The notes below the pieces were generated by a model that ran no database searches, had not been told where the DNA came from, and saw only the letters and a program-made list of their open reading frames with translations. Shown here in pieces: positions 51,819-59,704 of a DNA stretch of 64,000 bases. Within the stretch, counting starts at the first letter, position 1. The number at the start of each line of letters is the position of its first letter. The stretch covers positions 61,112 to 125,111 of the forward strand of contig JANQQJ010000037.1 in NCBI GenBank assembly GCA_028284945.1. Direction: 5' to 3'. A program made the position numbers and the translations under genes. Source of the stretch: Alphaproteobacteria bacterium. GTDB lineage: Bacteria; Pseudomonadota; Alphaproteobacteria; SMXS01.

Positions 51819-52024
51819 GGAACCGCGTCCTCCCCCCTCAGCAGCACGATCCTGTTCCAGCCCGTGCCGGCCCAATCAGGCGCGTTGATGTTTCACGAGC
51901 CGATCCAAAGCCTACGATAACCCACAATGGCTGAACACCCCCGAGCCGGTTCACGCGTGCGACCTTTCTTTCCCGAGGTCTGCGTGCAACACTCTGCCTG
52001 GTATCGGCGGCCGAAAATGGAACG

Positions 52025-52774
52025 ATGCGAAAGATTCTGGTCGGCTATAAGGGGTGGCACAAGCAGCCTCATCTTTTGGACAAGATGAGCTTTAAGGACC
52101 TGCTCTACGCTTATTTCAGCTATCCCAGCATTCAAATCAGCATCGGTCTCGCGGGCGTCTTTTTGGCAATCGGGCTCTACATCCATGAAAGCACCGGGCT
52201 GGTGTTGCTGATCATCGTGCTTTCGCCCTTTGTCTATTCGCTGGTTGAGTATGTTCTGCACCGGTATGTGCTTCATGGTCGGTTTCTTTACCGCTCCAAG
52301 GCTACGGCGCCGATTTGGAAACGGGTGCATTACGACCACCACATTGACCCGAGCAATCTGGCCGTTTTGTTTGGGGATCTTCGAACGACGCTGCCACCGA
52401 TTATTCTGATTGCCGCACCCCTCGGCTATCTGTTCCATGGGATGGCGGGCTCGGCGATCGCGGTTTCCTGCGGAATCGTTCTGACCTCACTCTATGAGCT
52501 GTGCCACGCGTCGCAGCATCTGCCTTTCCAGCCTAAAAACCCCTATCTGAGGCGCCTTAAAGCGCGTCACCTGACGCACCATTTCCACAACGAGACGGGC
52601 AATTTTGGAATCACAACCCGCTTTTGGGATTTACGTCTCAATACCAACTATGAGGGCACGGGTGACCGGCCCCGAAGCCCGACGGTCCGCAATCTTGGAT
52701 ATGTTGGCGAAGAGACCAGGCGATACCCCTGGGTGAAGGAACTTTCTGACGACGTCCCGGCGGCGGGCGACTGA
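52025..52774 (+). CDS. Fatty acid hydroxylase, FA2H/Scs7-like (sphingolipid alpha-hydroxylase type)
   Basis: A 249-residue membrane di-iron enzyme. His motifs are EYVLHRYVLHG (His79, His84), KRVHYDHH (102-106), ELCHASQHLPF (161-165) and LKARHLTHHFHNETGNFGITTRFWD (182-188 and on). The last block closely follows the LKAxHxxHHFxxxxxGFGIxTxxWD pattern of eukaryotic FA2H/Scs7, which hydroxylate the amide-linked acyl chain of ceramide at C-2. The N-terminal cytochrome b5 domain of the eukaryotic enzymes is absent. The stop is two bases before the TTG start of the acyltransferase-like gene, implying translational coupling and a common lipid product. Confidence 0.85.
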   Translation: MRKILVGYKGWHKQPHLLDKMSFKDLLYAYFSYPSIQISIGLAGVFLAIGLYIHESTGLVLLIIVLSPFVYSLVEYVLHRYVLHGRFLYRSKATAPIWKRVHYDHHIDPSNLAVLFGDLRTTLPPIILIAAPLGYLFHGMAGSAIAVSCGIVLTSLYELCHASQHLPFQPKNPYLRRLKARHLTHHFHNETGNFGITTRFWDLRLNTNYEGTGDRPRSPTVRNLGYVGEETRRYPWVKELSDDVPAAGD

Positions 52775-52776
52775 CA

Positions 52777-53967
52777 TTGAGCGCGCAGCAGGTCTCGGCA
52801 GCACCTCAACATGCGTTGGCCGAGAAGCCTTTGGTCGCTGATGTTGTAGTGGAACCCGTCCTGTCCCGCCGACAGCGGGAGGACTTCATTCGCCTGCCTT
52901 GGTCGCTCTACACCGACGACCCCAACTGGGTTCCACCGCTGTTGAGCGAGGAGCGGCGACGGATTGGGCCAATTGAGGAATTCGCCCGGTCATCGTCGCG
53001 CCGGCTCTGGATTGCTAGAATGAACGGGGTTCCTGTCGGACGGATCAGCGCGCAACTGCCTGATCGTGGAGACCCGCAAACCGATCCGTTGCGTGGCCGG
53101 TTTGGATGGCTTGAAGCCGTGGACAGTGCAGCTGTTTTTCAGGCCTTGCTCAATGCCGCCGAAAGCTGGCTCGGCGATCACGGCATGGCCCAGTGTGCCG
53201 GACCATTCAACTTCTCGATTAATGAGGAATGCGGCGTTCTGGTGGACGGCTTTGATACGCCGCCGATGATCATGATGCCCCATTCACACCGTTACTACGC
53301 CGACCGCCTGGCCGAGGCCGGCTACGAAAAAGCGGTGGACATGTTTGCCTACAAGATCGACGTGCGCCAGCCCTTGCCCAAGCGCGCCGAGAGACTGAGA
53401 CAGCGTATTGATGACGATCCCACCATCGTCTTTCGCCAGTTGGACAATCGGAAATTCGACGAAGAGGTCGGGACAGTCTTGCGATTGTTCAATGACGCCT
53501 GGTCAGGCAATTGGGGTTTCGAGCCGTTTACCGCCGACCATATCGCGGACATGGCAAAAGCCTTGCGCCCGATCCTCCTGCCCCCGGCTCTTTGCATCGC
53601 GGAACTGAATGGAACACCTGCGGCGTTTGCTCTAGGGCTTCCCAACATCAATGAACTCATCCGCAAAATGAACGGCCGGCTGCTGCCATTTGGGTGGCTC
53701 GAACTGCTTTACCGGATACGGTTTGGCCGTTTTAGCAGCGGTCGGCTGGCCTTAATGGGCGTCCGCAAGGAATTCCAGTCAAGTCCCGTCGGTGCCGCTT
53801 TGGCCGTCGGTGTCATCGACCGGCTGCGCCAGGCGTGCCTGAAGCACAGGGTCCATACCGCCGAGCTGTCCTGGGTGCTGGAAGATAATCGCGGCGTGCG
53901 CTCGATTATCGAGGGGTTTGGCGCCGACCGGTACAAGACCTATCGAATCTTTACGCGCGCCCTTTAG
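52777..53967 (+). CDS. GNAT-fold acyltransferase-like protein, candidate bacterial ceramide synthase (bCerS-like)
   Basis: A 396-residue protein. The only start compatible with the N-terminal motifs is TTG 52777. Conserved-looking blocks are FIRLPWSLYTDDPNWVPPLL (~37-56), VGRISAQL (~87), then GPFNFSINEECGVLVDGF followed by PMIMMPHSHRYYADRLAEAGYEK (~141-185), and a C-terminal acetyltransferase-like half with ELSWVLEDNRGVRSIIEGFGAD. This architecture belongs to a family usually annotated as GNAT N-acyltransferase; to my recollection the Caulobacter ceramide synthase bCerS is of this type. With the FA2H-like and DEGS-like neighbours, N-acylation of a long-chain base is a good hypothesis. Its end overlaps the convergent desaturase gene by 17 bases. 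Confidence 0.65.
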   Translation: MSAQQVSAAPQHALAEKPLVADVVVEPVLSRRQREDFIRLPWSLYTDDPNWVPPLLSEERRRIGPIEEFARSSSRRLWIARMNGVPVGRISAQLPDRGDPQTDPLRGRFGWLEAVDSAAVFQALLNAAESWLGDHGMAQCAGPFNFSINEECGVLVDGFDTPPMIMMPHSHRYYADRLAEAGYEKAVDMFAYKIDVRQPLPKRAERLRQRIDDDPTIVFRQLDNRKFDEEVGTVLRLFNDAWSGNWGFEPFTADHIADMAKALRPILLPPALCIAELNGTPAAFALGLPNINELIRKMNGRLLPFGWLELLYRIRFGRFSSGRLALMGVRKEFQSSPVGAALAVGVIDRLRQACLKHRVHTAELSWVLEDNRGVRSIIEGFGADRYKTYRIFTRAL

Positions 53968-54922
53968 TCCGCACAATGCGGTCATGGGGCCGAAAATCCC
54001 GGTCAAGGACGACCTGCATCAGCAAGCGGGTCCAGGATTTGTGATGGTATAGGCTGTCATAGAATTCCGGCGCCAGCGCGCGCAATGCCGGCAGGCGCGA
54101 CCAGGGCACATTTGGAAAGTCGTGGTGCTCGTTATGATAGCCCATGTTGAAGCAGAGCCGGTTGAGCGGACCGTAGTAGGAATAGGTCTCCTGCCCGTCC
54201 TCGAACACATAGTGCTCCTGAAACCAGCGCGCACCCACAGGGTGCAAACCCAGCGACAGGACCGTCGACAGGAACAAATAGACGACCGGCGCCAATCCGA
54301 AAAACCAGATAAGCGGTGCCATGGCCACGGCCATCGCCACGCCGTTGAAGACCGACCAGCCGACCACCGCACGCTGTACCTTAACGTCATTGGGCCGCAA
54401 GATGCCCTGGACAATCCAGAACATCGCGACCCAAAGGGCTTTCCGCCAGCGGCTGTTGCCGACCCAGCGGGCTTCGCGCTCGCTGGGCACGTCCGCGTCG
54501 AAGCCGGGTTCCCCCAAGTGCTTGTGATGCAACAAGTGGAAATTACGGAACCCGATTGCGGCCGGAAAAACGATCGGCACGTTGGCGACGATAGAGCCGA
54601 CCCGGTTGGCGAATGCAGACCGGAAGACCAGATCGTGCGTGTATTCGTGGATCAGGACGAATAGTGCGTGGTTTATGAAGGCACCGACGCAATAGGCAGT
54701 GAGCAGCACGCCCCACCACGGCGCTTCAGAAGTGGCCAACGCGACGGCAATGACGATCTGAAGTGCGACGAGCGCCAAAGTCCAGGGAACAGAACGCAGA
54801 TCGCGCCCAAACAGGGCCCGCACCTGCGGGTGCGCCGACAGAATCTGTCTTGCGCGCTGGCCGTGCGGCTGAGGGGCCCGAGTCTCGGCGAAGCCAACAC
54901 CATTGGGAGCTTCGACGACCAT
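53951..54922 (-). CDS. Dihydroceramide delta-4 desaturase-like fatty acid desaturase (DEGS1/DES family)
   Basis: A 323-residue membrane di-iron desaturase. Three His boxes are present: HEYTH (92-96), HLLHH (129-133) and HNEHH (263-267). Far more specific is the agreement with animal DEGS1: QPHGQRARQILSAHPQVRALFG at the N-terminus, INHALFVLIHE, LSLGLHP ... EHYVF (~224-240), GQETYSYYGPLN (243-254), FNMGYHNEHHDFPNVP (258-273) and a late EFYDSLYHHKSW. That combination is the signature of sphingolipid delta-4 desaturases, not of general acyl-lipid desaturases. It faces the ceramide-synthase-like gene and stands beside the FA2H-like gene. Substrate is inferred, not shown. Confidence 0.85.
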   Translation of the reverse strand: MVVEAPNGVGFAETRAPQPHGQRARQILSAHPQVRALFGRDLRSVPWTLALVALQIVIAVALATSEAPWWGVLLTAYCVGAFINHALFVLIHEYTHDLVFRSAFANRVGSIVANVPIVFPAAIGFRNFHLLHHKHLGEPGFDADVPSEREARWVGNSRWRKALWVAMFWIVQGILRPNDVKVQRAVVGWSVFNGVAMAVAMAPLIWFFGLAPVVYLFLSTVLSLGLHPVGARWFQEHYVFEDGQETYSYYGPLNRLCFNMGYHNEHHDFPNVPWSRLPALRALAPEFYDSLYHHKSWTRLLMQVVLDRDFRPHDRIVRTKGRA

Positions 54923-55255
54923 CCAGAGAAGTCCTTGTCCATTGACCGGGCCTCTAGCCTAATACCGGTCGCGGCAACACGGCAAACGCTAGGTTATGGA
55001 GGTTAACTCCCCGCTCACTGGAACAGGGAATGTTCCAACTCGATCATCAAAGCGCGTCGTCGACAGGCTTCACGATAATCCAGCCTCAAGCGTGCTGCAC
55101 CAGGAGCAAGTCTGGCCGTTTGATGGTGCTGAGGTGACTTTTCCATCTTTGACCCGGCCAGGGCAGGCCGTATTGGCAGACGGTCACGACGAGGTTATCA
55201 AGTTCCCGCTGATGGTGCCGGCGATTCGGCACTGAACCATTTATGGGCGAAATCT
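54923..55255. other. 333-base divergent intergenic region
   Basis: It lies between the desaturase and the PhnD-like gene. Apart from the inverted repeat at 55019-55037 I see no gene or RNA. Confidence 0.4.
55019..55037. promoter_or_regulatory. Perfect inverted repeat, candidate operator
   Basis: TGGAACA-GGGAA-TGTTCCA: seven-base arms with a five-base spacer. It lies ~100 bases upstream of the desaturase start and ~220 bases before the PhnD-like start. The form suits a dimeric repressor; the regulator is unknown. Confidence 0.4.
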
Positions 55256-56110
55256 ATGTGGCGAAACATTCTTGTGTGTCTTTTTCTGCTATGGCCACTT
55301 TCGGCGGGGCATGCGACAGAGCTTGTCTTCACGGCCATTCCTGATCAGGACGAGAGCCAGCTGCAAAAACGGTTCGCCAAGGTCGCGGACTATCTCGAAG
55401 GTGAACTCGGCATCCCGGTTCGATATGTGCCGGTCAAATCCTATGCAGCCGCTGTCGTGGCGTTCAGAAACAACCAGGTGCAACTGGCCTGGTTTGGCGG
55501 CCTGTCAGGCGTTCGCGCGCGGCTTGCTGTTCCGGGTTCCCAGGCGATAGCGCAGGGTGAGGAAGACCCGTCCTTTCAGACCTATTTTATCGCCAATACC
55601 AAGTCTGGCCTGCAGCGGAGCCAGGAGTTTCCTTTTGCCATTGAGGGGCGGACCTTCACTTTCGGCTCAAAGGGGTCGACATCCGGCAGGCTCATGCCGG
55701 AATTTTTCATTCGTGAGGCGTTCGACCAGAACCCTGATCAGGTGTTTCGCCGTGTTGGCTTCAGCGGCGATCACTCTCGAACGATCGCGCTGGTGCAGTC
55801 CGGCGCTTTCGAGGTGGGTGCGGTCAACTTCAAGGTCTGGGAAAACGAACTTGCCCTCGGCAAGATCGATCCTGAAAAGGTCCGGGTTATTTGGGCGACG
55901 CCAACCTATGCGGACTATCAATGGACCATCAGGGGCGACGTTGATGAAAAGTTTGGCGAAGGCTTTGCCGGGAAGGTTCAGCGTGCGCTTTTGGATCTGA
56001 GCGATCAGGACGTGCTTGCCGCATTTCCCCGCAGCCGCTTTATCCCGGCGACCAACGACGAGTACGAACAGATTCTGACTGTCGCCAGGGATGTCGGCCT
56101 GATCGATTAG
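55256..56110 (+). CDS. PhnD-type ABC transporter substrate-binding protein (phosphonate or putative selenate type)
   Basis: A 284-residue periplasmic binding protein. The signal peptide ends at SAGHA (~21). The mature protein opens LVFTAIPDQDESQLQKRFAKVADYLEGELGIPVRYVPVKSYAAAVVAFRNNQVQLAWFGGLSG (seen in parts) and has TFGSKGSTSGRLMPEFF (~139-155) and GFSGDHSRTIALVQSGAFEVGAVN, with anion-binding S/T/H residues as in PhnD. This sub-branch, with D-Q-D-E and SGDHS text, is sometimes labelled putative selenate-binding; phosphonate, phosphite or another oxyanion is equally possible. It is convergent with, not in line with, its permease and ATPase genes. Confidence 0.82.
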   Translation: MWRNILVCLFLLWPLSAGHATELVFTAIPDQDESQLQKRFAKVADYLEGELGIPVRYVPVKSYAAAVVAFRNNQVQLAWFGGLSGVRARLAVPGSQAIAQGEEDPSFQTYFIANTKSGLQRSQEFPFAIEGRTFTFGSKGSTSGRLMPEFFIREAFDQNPDQVFRRVGFSGDHSRTIALVQSGAFEVGAVNFKVWENELALGKIDPEKVRVIWATPTYADYQWTIRGDVDEKFGEGFAGKVQRALLDLSDQDVLAAFPRSRFIPATNDEYEQILTVARDVGLID

Positions 56111-56141
56111 GCGCGCAACACCCGCTCCATGGAAACTCGGT

Positions 56142-57644
56142 TCAGGCTGGGGTATCGGCGGTGATGCTCACCCGCGCATAGCGTCTGATCCGGCGGGACA
56201 GAATGTCGACACCAATATTGAGAGCCGCAGTTACCGCGATCAGCAGAATTGCCCGGTCCATCCGCAGCTCTGAAAAAGCGCTGTCGATAAAGAAACCCAG
56301 CGTCGCGACGCCCAGCATACCGAAGACGGCGGTTTCACGCATGATGACCTCCCACCGGTAGAACAAATAGGCCAGCAGCTGGGGGTAGGCGCGGGGCAGC
56401 ACCTCATAGAAGTATTTGTCGAGCCTTCGCCGCGGCGCGTCGAGGCGGAGCGAAAACTGTTCCGTGTGGCGTCCAACCAGGTGACCGATGATCGCCCCAT
56501 TATGAAGCGCCAGCGCGACAACGGCTGGAAGCATGGACGGCCCCCAAAACTGCAGCAGCATGAATGCCAGCAGATATTCCGGCGTCGAGCGCAGAATGAC
56601 CAGCCCGGCATTGCCGGCGAAGCGCCCGGGTTTTGCCGTCAGCAGCGGTGACACGGCTGGAAACAAAACCAGTGCCAGCGCCCCGGTCAGCGCGAGCGCC
56701 AGCATGGTCACCAGAATGGTCGATAGCGCGCCAGGCACGACTTGGTAGGTCCACAAATCTCCGAGCCAGAACCACAGCGCGCCCATTGCCTCGGGCAGTG
56801 TCTGACCGGAGTCCCGCAAGGGGGCGGGAACGATGTCTTCTGTAAAGAACCGGACCACATTCGTAACCTCTAGCGCGTAATTGCCCCAGGGCAGAAGCGC
56901 AAGTCCGGCCAGACAAAGCAGTGGGATCGTGATGGGGCGCGCCCAGTACCGGACCGTCGCGATCAACAGGTAGAACAGAATGAGCAGCCCGGACACCTCG
57001 GAATAACGCCCTTCCAAAAAAGCGCTTTCCAGGTGATAGCCCAGCGTCGGCAGACCCACGAAGCCCAGGATCGCGCTGGAGCGCAGCCCACATTCCAGGC
57101 GGTAGAGCGAATAGATTTTGAAGTGCGGCCAAAGGTCGGGCAAACGTGCATAGAGATACCCGGACGCCCATCTTGATTTGCGGGGGATCACTTGCGCGCT
57201 GGGCGATGGGGTCTCCTCGGCGATCTCGGCATAGACCTTGGCGAATATCGCCGCATAGGGCACGGCGATGGCGAGTAATCCTGTCATTGGTGAGGGGCCG
57301 AAGAACTGCAGGAAGATCAGCGCCCAGAAAAGTTCATGGACAGAGCGCAGCACCGAGCACATCACACGAATGAACCGAGAGCGAAATAACGTCGATAGCA
57401 GGAAACCCACCAGGCCGGCTGCCACTACGCCCAAGATCGCTATCCCAATCGTGTAGGCGAGCGAGGCCGCCAGCTCAGCCGCGTCAGGAAAGCCGGGTGC
57501 CAGAAAACCGGCTCCAAAGCGGCGGATCTCCGCCCAGGGGTCGGTTGCAATCACCTCCAGATCTGAAAAGGGCACAAGCGCAATAGCGAGCGCCAGGACT
57601 CCGAGACCGACCAGGGTGGGCCGCGAGGGTTGCGGGTGCGTCAT
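56142..57644 (-). CDS. ABC transporter permease, two fused PhnE-like domains
   Basis: A 500-residue protein, about twice the usual PhnE length. Two halves each carry ~5-6 TM segments and the inner-membrane-transport EAA-like loop: PLAxPxxxLxxxLYxLExxxRSSAILGFVGLPTLG-type text at ~175-200 (YRLECGLRSSAILGFVG) and ~420-450 (YRWEVIMRETAVFGMLGVATLGFFID). A fused dimer replaces the normal homodimer. It starts immediately after the ATPase stop (TGA-ATG) and shares a transcript with it. Confidence 0.88.
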   Translation of the reverse strand: MTHPQPSRPTLVGLGVLALAIALVPFSDLEVIATDPWAEIRRFGAGFLAPGFPDAAELAASLAYTIGIAILGVVAAGLVGFLLSTLFRSRFIRVMCSVLRSVHELFWALIFLQFFGPSPMTGLLAIAVPYAAIFAKVYAEIAEETPSPSAQVIPRKSRWASGYLYARLPDLWPHFKIYSLYRLECGLRSSAILGFVGLPTLGYHLESAFLEGRYSEVSGLLILFYLLIATVRYWARPITIPLLCLAGLALLPWGNYALEVTNVVRFFTEDIVPAPLRDSGQTLPEAMGALWFWLGDLWTYQVVPGALSTILVTMLALALTGALALVLFPAVSPLLTAKPGRFAGNAGLVILRSTPEYLLAFMLLQFWGPSMLPAVVALALHNGAIIGHLVGRHTEQFSLRLDAPRRRLDKYFYEVLPRAYPQLLAYLFYRWEVIMRETAVFGMLGVATLGFFIDSAFSELRMDRAILLIAVTAALNIGVDILSRRIRRYARVSITADTPA

Positions 57645-58307
57645 TCAGGCGTTGGGGTAGAGCGCTTGGATGTCCCGGTCGGAGAGGTCGCCGGGCGGCG
57701 CATCAAAATGCACCTTGCCGTCTTTCAGCCCGATCACCCTGTCAGCGAAATGGCGCGCCGCAGAGACGTCGTGAAGCGCCATGATGCAGGTGTCAGAGGA
57801 TGACGTGAGCAGTGTCATCACCCGCGCCGACTGCCGATCGTCAAGCGCGGAACATGGCTCATCCGCGACCAGCACGTCCGCGCCTCGATAGAGGGCACGA
57901 CCGATCGCAACCCGTTGCCGTTGCCCGCCGGAGAGCCGGGTTGGGCGTGCAAATGTCTTGTCCTCAAGCTCGAGATGTTCAAGCGTTGAACGGATTTCTG
58001 AAACACGGCGCTTGGCTGGGCTAATGAGGTTTCTGAGATTTGAGAGGAAGGAGTGGTCATCCAGCCGGCCCATATAGATGTTGTGGAAAACCGACAGATT
58101 ATCGGCAAGACCCAGCGTCTGTGGGATCAACGCCGCGCGGCTTGCGGATTTTTTATAAAGGTGGTGGAGAAAGGTAGACTTGCCCGCACCGCTTTCGCCG
58201 ATGATTGCGATCTTTTCTCCGGACCTGATCTCCAAATTCAAGCCGGACAGCACCGGGTGGTTGGTGCCATACCCGATTGCCCCGTCCTGAAAGCGCGCGA
58301 TTAGCAT
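57645..58307 (-). CDS. ABC transporter ATP-binding protein (PhnC-like)
   Basis: A 220-residue ABC ATPase. Walker A is GESGAGKSTFLHH, the Q-loop is LIPQTLGL, the signature is LSGGQRQRVAIGRAL, Walker B is VLVADEPCSALDD and the H-loop is ALHDV. ATG 58307 (LIARFQDG...) is preferred to 58340 since the longer start adds an unaligned leader. It energises the double permease encoded directly downstream. The substrate is as for the PhnD-like protein. Confidence 0.9.
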   Translation of the reverse strand: MLIARFQDGAIGYGTNHPVLSGLNLEIRSGEKIAIIGESGAGKSTFLHHLYKKSASRAALIPQTLGLADNLSVFHNIYMGRLDDHSFLSNLRNLISPAKRRVSEIRSTLEHLELEDKTFARPTRLSGGQRQRVAIGRALYRGADVLVADEPCSALDDRQSARVMTLLTSSSDTCIMALHDVSAARHFADRVIGLKDGKVHFDAPPGDLSDRDIQALYPNA

Positions 58308-58792
58308 CCGGCACAGGGCTCCAATTGCCCCCAATGGCAAAACAAAAAGTTGTGTAGGCCAGACCGGTGGCGCCTCGGATGCTTCGAACAGCGAACCTTG
58401 AAAGCGTGTCTACTCATCGGTCTGGTTTTATCCGTTCTGGATTTTGCAGTACAGAGCAGGCCGGGCTGCCGGAGGGGAGCACAGGATATGCATTGATTAA
58501 CGAAGTGGTCTCCCACCAGCCGACGCCAGGGCGATCCGCTAACAGAGTCGATCCTTTCTGCATTCTAGAACGCGTAAGAAACTTGTTGCGGCAGCCCACC
58601 TCGAGACGTTTGTCTAAGTCGAGATGCTGCCGTGCTGAACTGGATATTTCCTATTGATAAGGGGGGTTTATTTAATTCCGGTAATCGACTTCGCCACCTC
58701 TGTATTGCTCTATTCATAAGTACAGAATGTGGCGGTTGCGGGAAAGAAATCCTGAAATTCCGCCGCTCCCTAGAACTGTTTCGCGGCACGCC
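58308..58792. other. 485-base intergenic region
   Basis: No supported gene on either strand; short frames have no family features. It is A/T-richer near 58650-58730, where promoters for the divergent ABC operon and the XRE gene could lie. Confidence 0.35.
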
Positions 58793-59281
58793 ATGAACGA
58801 AGTTTTGTCAGTCGACACCGAGCCAACCAAGAGTGGTTCAGATCTCTCCTCTCACAATGCGCGGCTCGTCTGCCCTGCATGCGGCGGGCACACATTTGTC
58901 GGCCTAAAGACAGCATCCGGTAGCGGCAATGATGTTGCCCTGGTCTGCGCCCAACACAAATGTGGTCATGTCATCAGACCTCAGCATACCTTGTCCGATG
59001 GTCAATCGATTGATGGTGAGGGGAGAACTCTAAAGTCGCCCGCGGCTCGGTTGCGCGGAGACGATATAGATGCGCTTATCGGGCGGCGGGTGCGCGAAGC
59101 ACGGATCGAACAGGAGTTTACCCAGAAAAATCTGGCCCAGTTGATGGGTGTGTCGCGGGAAGCGATTTCAGCAATTGAAACCGGTCGGGAGCGGGTGCCC
59201 GCCTTTCGTATCGTGGCGATTTCGACAGCACTTCGACTGCCTGTTTCCTACTTCTTCGGTGAAGGACATCCATCGGCATGA
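58793..59281 (+). CDS. Zinc-ribbon plus XRE helix-turn-helix regulator
   Basis: A 162-residue protein. The N-terminal half has a four-Cys zinc ribbon: VCPACGG near residue 25, then VCAQHKCGHV ~30 residues later. The C-terminal half is an XRE HTH: IGRRVREARIEQEFTQKNLAQLMGVSREAISAIETGRERVPAFRI, ending in LPVSYFFGEG. ATG 58793 is the best start; an earlier one at 58727 would add a basic leader. The target is unknown. It might control the secreted-protein and secretin genes downstream or the ABC operon upstream. Confidence 0.72.
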   Translation: MNEVLSVDTEPTKSGSDLSSHNARLVCPACGGHTFVGLKTASGSGNDVALVCAQHKCGHVIRPQHTLSDGQSIDGEGRTLKSPAARLRGDDIDALIGRRVREARIEQEFTQKNLAQLMGVSREAISAIETGRERVPAFRIVAISTALRLPVSYFFGEGHPSA

Positions 59282-59704
59282 CGTCGCCTCACTTGGTTTT
59301 GGACGAAGCCAGCGCTAAAGCGCGAGCCTCCCGGATAGGGTCTCATGACACCGGCGCTACGCTATCCACGCCAGATCGTCCAAACTGAATATTAGCGCGC
59401 GATCCTCCGGCGTACACCACGCCATATTTCCAGCTCGTTTGAGAGGGCTTTGGGTCTAATCGGACCTCACAGAGTTCATGACCCATTACTAGAAATGAAT
59501 AAAAGACGGGTCCCACCCGCTTGAAGGGGTGCGGTGAATGACCCGCTACCAGCGATCAATTATACCTATTCGTCTCAGTGGCTCTTAAACAATCTTTGCG
59601 TGTTTGCGCTGTCGGGAAGGCGAGCCCAAAAACCAGCCAGGAAAGTTGCTGCGTGGACTTGGTGACATTTCCAGCGGCGCCTGATTCAACAGGGGAAGGA
59701 AGAA
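59282..59704. other. 423-base intergenic region with motif copies
   Basis: No gene seen. It holds ATTACT AGAAA TGAATAA at 59485-59502 and a degenerate second copy (GCTACC AGCGA TCAATTA) near 59545-59562, both upstream of the secreted-protein gene. GGGGAAGGAAGAA precedes its ATG. Confidence 0.4.
59485..59502 (+). promoter_or_regulatory. ATTACT-N5-TGAATAA motif
   Basis: It is one base off the ATTACC-N5-TGAATAA element found at 18055 and 39791. It lies ~220 bases before the ATG at 59705. Candidate regulator site by similarity only. Confidence 0.3.
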
